From NCBI GenBank assembly GCA_029254215.1, contig JAQWYA010000021.1, positions 1 through 58,370 of the forward strand: a stretch of DNA of 58,370 nucleotides. Reading direction: 5' to 3'. Shown here one piece after another: positions 18,414 through 24,854 of the stretch. Made by a program: the position numbers and the translations under genes. The stretch comes from Pseudorhodobacter sp. (GTDB lineage Bacteria > Pseudomonadota > Alphaproteobacteria > Rhodobacterales > Rhodobacteraceae). A model generated the notes under the pieces. That model was not told the origin of the DNA. It made no database searches and saw only the letters and a list, made by a program, of their open reading frames with translations. The stretch's first letter is position 1, and the number at the start of each line of letters is the position of its first letter.

Positions 18414-18416
18414 TAG
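18398..18416 (+). repeat. Element-end motif, copy B
   Basis: GTTAGGCGGCGAACACTAG matches the palindrome half on the minus strand at 17055-17037 in 16 of 19 bases and the copy at 24506-24524 closely. It lies just past the upstream side of the HNH gene. Confidence 0.55.
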
Positions 18417-18432
18417 CGCTATTGCCAAGCCA

Positions 18433-18588
18433 ATGACCGACACGACTCCCACCGTGGCCGAGCGCATGGTGAATATCGCGCTCGACATCGCCACCCACAT
18501 CCTTGAGCAACACGCGATGGCTGCTGAAAATTTCAAGAATCCATTACAGAGAAGTAAGCCCAACATCACGCAGTTCACGTTTTCGTGA
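18433..18588 (+). CDS. Small or truncated open reading frame
   Basis: Fifty-one codons from ATG to TGA. The first ~34 codons (opening MTDTTPTVAERMVNIALDIA) have the GC-rich third positions of a real gene; the last ~17 run into AT-rich operator-like sequence and look non-coding. It may be the 5' stub of a gene cut by rearrangement or a very small protein. No clear ribosome site. I do not recognise a family. Confidence 0.35.
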   Translation: MTDTTPTVAERMVNIALDIATHILEQHAMAAENFKNPLQRSKPNITQFTFS

Positions 18589-18606
18589 TAATTACTTCAA
18601 CCTAGC

Positions 18607-18651
18607 ATCACTTCTGTGATACTTTTTTTCGACGAGTATCACAGAAGTAAT
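18607..18651. promoter_or_regulatory. Inverted repeat with operator-like halves upstream of alpA-like gene
   Basis: Bases 18610-18623 and 18635-18648 are perfect 14-bp inverted copies separated by 11 bases that include a T-run. Each arm contains a version of the TATCAC-NNNN-GTGATA palindrome seen at 13339. It could be a paired operator for an island regulator, or a hairpin ending the upstream small frame. It lies about 150 bases before the alpA-like start. Confidence 0.55.
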
Positions 18652-18667
18652 AGTGCGCAGTTGGCAA

Positions 18668-18685
18668 GTATCATAAAAATGATAT
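18668..18685. promoter_or_regulatory. Further operator-like palindrome
   Basis: GTATCATAAAAATGATAT contains perfect TATCAT/ATGATA arms with the same centre spacing as the neighbouring sites. It is the closest site to the alpA-like gene and is followed at once by the second copy of the 15-bp TTGCCTGAAATATTT repeat. Confidence 0.45.
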
Positions 18686-18700
18686 TTGCCTGAAATATTT
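18686..18700 (+). repeat. 15-bp direct repeat, copy 2
   Basis: Identical to 16601-16615. It sits between the operator-like palindromes and the alpA-like gene and may be part of a promoter rather than a mobile-element boundary. Confidence 0.4.
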
Positions 18701-18796
18701 GAATTTTCCACGTCTGCCCCCCCCTTCTGGAGAAGTCCAACACCGCCTATCCTCGTCCTCATGCAGCCGAATCGGGCCTAAATGATGGAGCAGATT

Positions 18797-18973
18797 ATGA
18801 CTTTTCTTCGCCTCCCCAAAGTCATCGAACGTACCGGGCTTTCCAGATCTTTGATCTACGCCATGATTAAGGAAGGCCGCTTCCCTGCGCCCGTCCGCAT
18901 TGGCCTGAGGGCCGTCGCATGGCATGAGGCTGACCTCCTTGCGTGGGCAGCTGAGCGCAAGCGCGCCCACTAA
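18797..18973 (+). CDS. AlpA-family small DNA-binding regulator
   Basis: A 58-residue protein with the MerR-like helix-turn-helix of AlpA/excisionase-type regulators: FLRLPKVIERTGLSRSLIYA, then FPAPVRIG and AVAWHEADLLAWA. I start it at 18797 because GGAG lies six bases upstream; ATGs at 18782 and 18785 would add five or four residues. Such proteins activate integrase genes or act as excisionases in P4-like elements, so a role in excision of this island is likely. The palindromes upstream may be its own or a partner's binding sites. Confidence 0.88.
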   Translation: MTFLRLPKVIERTGLSRSLIYAMIKEGRFPAPVRIGLRAVAWHEADLLAWAAERKRAH

Positions 18974-19048
18974 TCAACCGAAATTCGAGAACTGGCCAAA
19001 GCGGTGCTAACCACCGCTAGCGGCCCAATCATGCCCGAAGGATATGCG

Positions 19049-19519
19049 ATGGCACTGCGTAAAAAAACAAAGATCAATAAGACTGGGCGAACAGAAAACG
19101 AGCAATTCGTCAAAATGAGCAAGTGGCTCATCTCTCAACCTGCGTTTGTCGCTCTGAGTACCACCGCCAAGGTGTTGTACATTTACATTAAGATGATTGC
19201 CTTTGGCGACCACAATGGGCAGGTACGAATGACCGTGCAAGAGGCGGCCGCTGCTGTTGGGGTTTCAGCAAATACCGCGGCAGCGGCCCTCCACGACTTG
19301 CAGGCAAAGGGTTTCCTTGTGTTGACGACCTATGGGATGCTTGGCGTCGAAGGAAAGCGGTCCAGCCCGCTCTATGGTATCACTGAATACAAAATTCCTC
19401 CCGAGACGGTCCCGCGGAATTCTTTCCTTCGCTGGAAGCCCGACCATGACTTTCCCGTGCTTCGGCACAAAACGAACAATCCCAACGGCTGGAACGGGAA
19501 AACCCATCTCAAAACCTGA
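19049..19519 (+). CDS. Winged-helix protein of island/plasmid replication-regulator type
   Basis: About 156 residues. After a basic N-terminus comes FVKMSKWLISQPAFVALSTTAKVLYIYI, then a helix-turn-helix region (QVRMTVQEAAAAVGVSANT, LHDLQAKGFLV). This resembles small helix-turn-helix proteins common in alphaproteobacterial islands and distantly the N-terminal domain of plasmid Rep proteins. The ATG at 19049 is chosen for the AAGGA seven bases before it. It follows the AlpA-like gene by 75 bases, probably in the same transcript. Whether it regulates, replicates the excised circle, or both cannot be told. Confidence 0.7.
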   Translation: MALRKKTKINKTGRTENEQFVKMSKWLISQPAFVALSTTAKVLYIYIKMIAFGDHNGQVRMTVQEAAAAVGVSANTAAAALHDLQAKGFLVLTTYGMLGVEGKRSSPLYGITEYKIPPETVPRNSFLRWKPDHDFPVLRHKTNNPNGWNGKTHLKT

Positions 19520-19900
19520 GAACGTTATCTCAAATTTTCAGATAAATCCATGATCTGTTCGCCAAGATGCTACTCAGCCTTCTTAACTTTTGAGATGAAT
19601 TGAGTTTTTTCTGAGCTTTTTCATCCCAATTTTTAAGATATTCTTATCTACCATAGGGAAGGCGTACTGCGGCCAGTAATCGAAACGTAATTCTGCAAAC
19701 GGTAGCCGAGGTTTCTCTCATGGTCTTTCCAGCTTGCAGCATGGGTTGCGCCATCCATCGGTAGTTGAGTGCGGATGAGGGCTTCGATGTGCAACGCTCT
19801 ATTCCTCTAAACAAAGCCGCGTGTTACCTCTCAACACCACTGTATAGGCGCCTTGGAACATCCCCAAGGCGCCAGTTTTTCCCAGCTATAAAAAGAGCGG
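19520..19900. other. Gene-free region between convergent genes
   Basis: About 380 bases. The left part is AT-rich and carries the 3' end of the winged-helix transcript. A 48-codon minus-strand frame at 19648-19794 (TTG start after GAGGA) reads smoothly but matches no family I know. No clear terminator hairpin except a GC-rich inverted sequence near 19850-19880 (GGCGCCTTGG and CCAAGGCGCC), which could end the leftward gene. Confidence 0.45.
19848..19885. terminator. Likely terminator of the phosphatase/glycohydrolase gene
   Basis: GGCGCCTTGG and CCAAGGCGCC form a perfect 10-bp stem around a short AACATC-type loop, just downstream (leftward) of the fusion gene's stop. A T-rich stretch follows on the plus strand and a modest one on the minus strand. 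Confidence 0.55.
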
Positions 19901-21748
19901 TCAGCGTATATCGAACAACGCTTCCGCTAGATCCATCGCATCGTCTGCCCAATAAACAGATGGACGAGGGCGCACGACGCCCGCCCCTCTTACGGCGCGG
20001 CAGGCCAGAACGTGCGATCTCCATGCTTGTGGGATTGCTTCCCGTCCATAGGCTGCCCCGAGCAACGCGCCAGCTATGGCTGCATTCGTATCGCAGTCCC
20101 CACCAGACATTACCGTTTCGACCAATGCGTCTGAAAAGTCTTGCTCCCGCCACAGTCGGTGAAAGGCATTTCCAAAGGCAGTCAGCACCCAACCCTGATT
20201 TCGTGTAAAGTCGGGTGGAAGACTGTCTCTTGCCGTTAGCAATGCGTGACAGATCTTCGCGCCGCCGGCATCGTTACCCGCATGGGCATATGCTTCGGCC
20301 CACATCACAGACTGATTGGCACCTGCCACGCCTACGGCAATGGCGGCAGCGAAGGCCGCCGAAGCTGCAACACACACAGGATGCGGATGTGTCAAAGCTG
20401 CGTCCTGCCTCGCCCACAAAGCAGCCTTTGATGGATCACCGGCAGCGGCGATCCCAATGGGGGCAACCCTCATCAATGCGCCGTTTGCCTGACTGGCGCA
20501 GTCCGCACTCCCTCGGTCACGCAAAGCGTCGATTCCCTTGGCCGTCGTCTGTCCGATGTCAAAGGGGTTGGAGCCCTTCCAATTGATATAGGCCGCTGCC
20601 ACGTTGGGGCAGTCGAACCCCCCGCTAGCAACCAGAGAACGGGCCAAAGCCAGCGCCATTTCGCCGTCATCAGTAGGCTGACCGGCAAGCAGGTTCCACG
20701 TTCCTCCCGGCAGCAGGTCGCGCAAGCCACCCGGATAGCGCGACAATATCCTCGCGGGATCGAGAAACTCAACCTGCGATCCCAATGCATCACCCACAAG
20801 CAACCCTAATAGAGCACCCTGCGCCCGGCGAAGCGGGCCAACAGCCGTAGTTCGTCCGGCAGGCCGTGTAACATGCCTGAGCTCGCGCGAGCCGTTCGAT
20901 GGGCCACGTTCCTGCACCATCTGCACGATTTCCGGCCGCCCGCCGATGCAGCCGTAGAAATGACGCCCCTGACCATAAGTGATCGGCGTGCCGTTCAATT
21001 CGCAGAGCGTTCCTCCAACGGCGAGCAACAACGCATGTCCCGCGCCGATGTCATAACTGTCCAGACCCGACGTAAGGCTGACCGCTGCATCCACTTCGCC
21101 AGCGGCCGCCAATGCGAGGCGATAGGCAATAGAGGGAATGGCAAGCACACCTGCGGGAGCAAAGACCCCATGGTTATGCAAAGCATAGTGGCCTGCCTCC
21201 TCGTTGAGACCGATCAGCGTTGCATGGTCATAACCCTTGGGGCTTGCAGGGTGTGCAGGCCAAGGGGCAGCTTCCATAGGCTCGTAGGGCGCTGGGTGCG
21301 GGCCGATGGCCGCCATAGGCTGACCATTCCGCATGGGCACCAAGCCTTCGGCCCAGACGAACAAATCGCCAGCGTCATCCGGCGCGACAGGCGCATAAAC
21401 CACGCCCAATACCGGCTTCCCCTGCCGCATTAGCGCGACTGACACAGACGATCCACGCATTCCGCGCTGGAAGGCCGTGGTGCCGTCCTGCGGATCGACG
21501 ACCCAACAGTCGGAATGGCCAACCTTGCGGTGCGGCAACTCCTCGCCATGCCAGTCACATGCATGGGCCCCCAGCAAGGTTTGCATTAGTGCCGCCTCAA
21601 TCTCTGTATCCACCGGGCACTTGCCCCTATGGCCTCGAGGGCCATCTGGCCGGTGAAACTCGGCCCGGATCAGGCTACCTGCAAACAGCGCCGCTTGCGT
21701 GACTAAAGGCAGAAGAGATATAGGATGTGGAAGGTTTTCGTTTGACAT
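19901..21748 (-). CDS. Inositol-monophosphatase / ADP-ribosylglycohydrolase fusion
   Basis: A 615-residue two-domain enzyme. Residues ~1-275 form an inositol monophosphatase/CysQ-type phosphatase: GEE (68-70), DPQDGT (85-90) and SYDIGAG with Asp233 give the usual metal ligands. Residues ~305-615 form an ADP-ribosylglycohydrolase (DraG type): GDALG (319-323), PTDDGEMA (358-365), NGALMRVAP (422-430) and [10 protein letters not shown] (548-557). Both active sites look intact. The pair of activities suggests removal of phosphate and ADP-ribose from one substrate or processing of a phosphorylated NAD-derived nucleotide; this is inference. AAGGA precedes the ATG. It is divergent from the recombinase-like gene with 91 bases between. 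Confidence 0.88.
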   Translation of the reverse strand: MSNENLPHPISLLPLVTQAALFAGSLIRAEFHRPDGPRGHRGKCPVDTEIEAALMQTLLGAHACDWHGEELPHRKVGHSDCWVVDPQDGTTAFQRGMRGSSVSVALMRQGKPVLGVVYAPVAPDDAGDLFVWAEGLVPMRNGQPMAAIGPHPAPYEPMEAAPWPAHPASPKGYDHATLIGLNEEAGHYALHNHGVFAPAGVLAIPSIAYRLALAAAGEVDAAVSLTSGLDSYDIGAGHALLLAVGGTLCELNGTPITYGQGRHFYGCIGGRPEIVQMVQERGPSNGSRELRHVTRPAGRTTAVGPLRRAQGALLGLLVGDALGSQVEFLDPARILSRYPGGLRDLLPGGTWNLLAGQPTDDGEMALALARSLVASGGFDCPNVAAAYINWKGSNPFDIGQTTAKGIDALRDRGSADCASQANGALMRVAPIGIAAAGDPSKAALWARQDAALTHPHPVCVAASAAFAAAIAVGVAGANQSVMWAEAYAHAGNDAGGAKICHALLTARDSLPPDFTRNQGWVLTAFGNAFHRLWREQDFSDALVETVMSGGDCDTNAAIAGALLGAAYGREAIPQAWRSHVLACRAVRGAGVVRPRPSVYWADDAMDLAEALFDIR

Positions 21749-21839
21749 TCGTGCGTCCTTTCGAGCTTGTGGATGACACCTTTTGCACCCTCCCTCGCTC
21801 CGCTCGACACGCTGTCGGAGTTTTCCGCATCGGACTTAA

Positions 21840-22451
21840 ATGGACTTTTTTGCTTTTTTCTGGACGCTTCCAGTCAATTGGGCAGGCTTCACCACCCTAC
21901 CAGAAAACGCTGACGCAGCCGCCAAAGTCAGCCGGACAATCCACTATCAGGTCGAAGTCGTGCGGCGCTGGGTGAACGAAAACAACGGCTCTCTTCGACG
22001 CGAGGTTGTTTTTATGGATGTTCGGCCCGACCGGGGCACAGACGCAATTCAATCTGAAATCAGCACGCTGCTGGTTGAAGCGCAAAAGACTAAGGCAGAC
22101 GTAGTTCTTGTAGACTTCTCAGAGGCCTTTGGTTGGCGCCCGCATGGCCCTCTGTTCGAAATGATACGGGATGCCAAGAACTGTCTTTTGCTTCCACCCG
22201 AAAGCACCCTTATCGACGGCAAAATATGGAACCCCGTCGATCATTTTCGCGCATGGCGCGAGGTGGACTACGCGCACCAGTTAGCCAAGGACGACATTAA
22301 GCACGCGGCCATGTCAGCGGTGACAGACCTTAAGGCGGATGGAGCAAGTTACGCAACCATCGCGTCACGATTGAACGATATGGGCATGAAGACCGTGAAT
22401 GGACGCGTATGGACCGCGGACAATGTAAGAAAGTTCATGTCTCACGCTTAG
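21840..22451 (+). CDS. Small recombinase-like protein
   Basis: A 203-residue protein beginning with FFWTLPVNWAGFTTLPEN. The middle (IHYQVEVVRRWV, then VVLVDFSEAFGW) looks like a resolvase-type alpha/beta domain, though I see no serine-recombinase catalytic set I would trust. The end (YATIASRLNDMGMKTVNGRVWTADNV) is the helix-turn-helix found at the end of resolvase catalytic regions. It probably binds DNA. An in-frame TAA lies directly before the ATG, so this is the earliest start. Its divergent partner is the phosphatase/glycohydrolase fusion, and the shared 91-base gap could be jointly controlled. Confidence 0.6.
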   Translation: MDFFAFFWTLPVNWAGFTTLPENADAAAKVSRTIHYQVEVVRRWVNENNGSLRREVVFMDVRPDRGTDAIQSEISTLLVEAQKTKADVVLVDFSEAFGWRPHGPLFEMIRDAKNCLLLPPESTLIDGKIWNPVDHFRAWREVDYAHQLAKDDIKHAAMSAVTDLKADGASYATIASRLNDMGMKTVNGRVWTADNVRKFMSHA

Positions 22452-22667
22452 AACACCGCAGAAAAAATGCTTGAGTACCTCGACCGGTCGCTAGAAACCA
22501 GTAAATCCGCTCGGAAATTGTGTATCGACCCAGTGAAAACCTGCTCATGCCATAAAGAAATACACCGCAGTGACTTTGACGACGGGCGACATCATTAAGT
22601 TACTGCCGGACGAATTTAAATGCAGGCAACCGCAAACGATGGATCCGAAAATACTGACAAAGCGGGA

Positions 22668-24407
22668 TTAAGTTAGTCCCAGTTCTTTTCGAGCCTCTTT
22701 AAGGTCAATCTTTGCTTTTGTGCCATGCTTGTGGAGTAGGTGCAGCATGTTAGCCCCAGAGAGCAAAGTGATGGGCTTGCCAGCAGCGAACTTGTGAGCA
22801 TCTGGACCAAAATCTGCTGTAGTAATTAGAATACCTTTGCTGGCACCTTCCGAAAGCAATGTGCCGTAAAGGTCCCTAACTGCGGAAACGCCGACAGTTT
22901 TGGTGTAACGCTTCGCCTGAATAACGATCTTGCCGCCAGTAATCGGATCAGGATCGAAAGCAACAGCGTCAACACCGCCGTCTGAGCTTGCCTGAGTAAC
23001 TCTGACCTCGCCACCTCGGCTAGCAAACTCCTTCTCAAAGAGTTGGCGCACAAGATGTTCGAAATCTTCCCAATGCATTGATGCCAGATTGGTCGCTCCA
23101 TCTTCGTCAAGCGCTACGCTCTTGGCATCGATGAAACGTCGATCAGAGCGGTCGATCTCAATAATTGGCGCAATAGGAGCAAGGCCAAAAAGGGATGAGG
23201 CTGCAACGCCCTTCAATGCCTTAAAGCAAGCTTTTGGATCGACGCGGCCAAGGTCAAGGACTAAGAAATCCTTTCTGTTGGTCATCACGGACATTATGAT
23301 CGCTAGTGCATTCTTGCCGGTTGCGCGATCAACCGTATCGGTAAACCCATTGAATACGATGACCTCTACGTGGTTGGGCGTATCAGCCTCAAAGAGTTCA
23401 TGGCAAACCCTGAGACACAGTTGATAGCAGACGCTGTCAAAGAGGTCTTTTGCCTCCTTCTGTGCGATTTTCGTTTCCAGTAACTCCCCCGTTGACGCAA
23501 TGTATCTGACTGTTTTGGTCAGAGGTAGGTCGTCTGGATCGGGAAGTTGATAATGTAATACGAGTGTCTTTGCTTCAGGTTGATACGCAAGATCAAAATT
23601 TTTGGGAACGCATTCTGGAAGGCTGGATCGTTCAAGGACCAGTGTGGCATGCTCAATGATCGTATCCAAGTCTCCTGCCAACCATCGACCTTTCATTTCG
23701 TCAATCAGAGCGTTCGCTCGGTTTTGCTCTGCGAGGAATGCTTGCGCCTTTTGCTTCTGATCTTCATCCCACGCATGTTGTCGCCGGCTTCGCTCGTTTG
23801 AAAGCCTTTCGAACTTTGCGCGTTCCTCGTCTTTCCCCTTATTGGCTGCATCAACGAGTGCGTGGTAGCGGGCTCGTTTCTCCTTCGCTGAGCCAAAGAT
23901 CTTATCGAAGAAGCCGATCTTGGGTTCTGTTGGAGCGGGTATCTGTCGTGGTTGCGGTGGCTTTGGTTCTGTAAAGAGCTGTTTTACGTATACGGCCTTG
24001 GACTTCAGGCTCTCCCAGTCGACTGCATCATCGACTTTAAGTGTGGCATGAAGTAGCGTTTTCAGTTCTGAGCGCCTACGGTCAGCGTTAAGAGCCATTT
24101 CAGTCGCCAAATCTTTACCTTGAGCAGTTACCTTGCTGGTGAGATGGGTGTCATACTTTTTGTCCCATGCAGCCAGTAGCGAATCCACCTTGTTCTGAAG
24201 AACGCCAATGTCTGGAGCGCTGAGTTCTTTGTGCAGATCCAGCGGAATGTGCCTGAAATCTATGTAATAGCGTAGGATCTGAGCACCAGATGCGCTCCAC
24301 TTAGCCCTAAGTTTACCAATCTGGATTTTGTCTAAGTGGACAGAATCAAATGTAATATCTGGCATGCTGCACAAACCCTTAAGAAACTCGCTTTTATGAT
24401 GCGTCAT
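22668..24407 (-). CDS. Mrr-type restriction endonuclease
   Basis: A 579-residue protein whose C-terminal ~135 residues are an Mrr (PD-(D/E)xK) nuclease domain: MHWEDFEHLVRQLFEKEF from residue 444, SSDGGVDAV with the catalytic Asp480, and VIQAKRY with Lys499. Mrr-like enzymes cut methylated or otherwise modified DNA. The first ~240 residues are helical and charged, with a probable coiled coil around 170-240. The start may be at 24407 or at the next ATG, 24365; neither has a strong ribosome site. It is a single gene with no methyltransferase beside it, consistent with type IV restriction. Confidence 0.82.
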   Translation of the reverse strand: MTHHKSEFLKGLCSMPDITFDSVHLDKIQIGKLRAKWSASGAQILRYYIDFRHIPLDLHKELSAPDIGVLQNKVDSLLAAWDKKYDTHLTSKVTAQGKDLATEMALNADRRRSELKTLLHATLKVDDAVDWESLKSKAVYVKQLFTEPKPPQPRQIPAPTEPKIGFFDKIFGSAKEKRARYHALVDAANKGKDEERAKFERLSNERSRRQHAWDEDQKQKAQAFLAEQNRANALIDEMKGRWLAGDLDTIIEHATLVLERSSLPECVPKNFDLAYQPEAKTLVLHYQLPDPDDLPLTKTVRYIASTGELLETKIAQKEAKDLFDSVCYQLCLRVCHELFEADTPNHVEVIVFNGFTDTVDRATGKNALAIIMSVMTNRKDFLVLDLGRVDPKACFKALKGVAASSLFGLAPIAPIIEIDRSDRRFIDAKSVALDEDGATNLASMHWEDFEHLVRQLFEKEFASRGGEVRVTQASSDGGVDAVAFDPDPITGGKIVIQAKRYTKTVGVSAVRDLYGTLLSEGASKGILITTADFGPDAHKFAAGKPITLLSGANMLHLLHKHGTKAKIDLKEARKELGLT

Positions 24408-24726
24408 CCGCTATGAGTTGGAAAGAGGCTTGAAGGCACAAGCCGACAACTGGCGCCGCTTCAAATTTTGTCGAAGGTCTGCCGTAGGCAGACTTCGAGC
24501 CATATCTCAGGTGGCGAACACTAACAGCTACTGCATCGCTATGGCTACGAAACAAGAACGTAACCTACCCCTAATCCAACCAAGTCGACAGAAAATTTAC
24601 GATTGATCGCGACTAGCAATAGGCTCCAACGCCTAAATATTCGCAAACCGTGCAAGAGATTTGCAACTCAGCGCCCAACATTGAGATGTGCTCATGCAAA
24701 AAAGCAAACTAAACCTTTGATTTATT
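24408..24726. other. Right end of the island
   Basis: About 320 bases without a gene. It contains a hairpin at 24471-24498 (12-bp stem with one bulged G and a GTA loop) and copy C of the element-end motif at 24506-24524, then AT-rich sequence up to the right att repeat. Confidence 0.5.
24506..24524 (+). repeat. Element-end motif, copy C
   Basis: CTCAGGTGGCGAACACTAA matches the palindrome at 17022-17055 and copy B at 18398 over most of its length. The GTA-loop hairpin lies seven bases to its left. Confidence 0.5.
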
Positions 24727-24774
24727 TGGTGCCCCCAGAGAGACTCGAACTCCCGACCCTCTGATTACAAATCA
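24727..24774 (-). repeat. Right attachment repeat inside tRNA-Thr
   Basis: Identical over 48 bases to 11753-11800. It spans the anticodon loop to CCA of the intact tRNA-Thr, so insertion restored the tRNA with element-supplied 3' sequence. Confidence 0.95.
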
Positions 24775-24802
24775 GACGCTCTACCAGCTGAGCTATAGGG
24801 GC
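24727..24802 (-). tRNA. tRNA-Thr (anticodon UGU)
   Basis: Read from 24802 to 24727. Acceptor GCCCCTA pairs with TGGGGGC (one G-U), followed by A and CCA. The anticodon stem TCTGA/TCAGA closes loop TTTGTAA, giving UGU. D-arm and T-arm are intact. It is the integration target of the island. Confidence 0.97.
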
Positions 24803-24854
24803 ACGGGCGCTCCATTAGCCCGCAATCCCCCGCAGTGCAAGAGGGGAATGCAGC

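Larger units (their letters stand above)
11753..24774. mobile_element. Integrative genomic island in tRNA-Thr
   Basis: A 13-kb segment bounded by the 48-bp tRNA-derived direct repeats, with a tyrosine recombinase gene just inside the left end. Base composition is visibly lower in GC than the flanks and codon use is less biased. Cargo is dominated by nucleases and possible defence genes. No phage structural, conjugation or relaxase genes were seen, so it may be a small integrative element that needs a helper for transfer, or a decayed one. The intact tRNA is kept at the right end. Confidence 0.9.

Noticed and set aside
19648-19794. A 48-codon minus-strand frame with TTG start after GAGGA.
   Set aside because: It reads smoothly but matches nothing known, has no ATG near the ribosome-site candidate, and lies in a low-GC spacer; chance is likely.
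11753-24774. A prophage.
   Set aside because: Only integrase, AlpA-like regulator and nuclease-type genes are present; no capsid, tail, terminase or lysis genes were seen.
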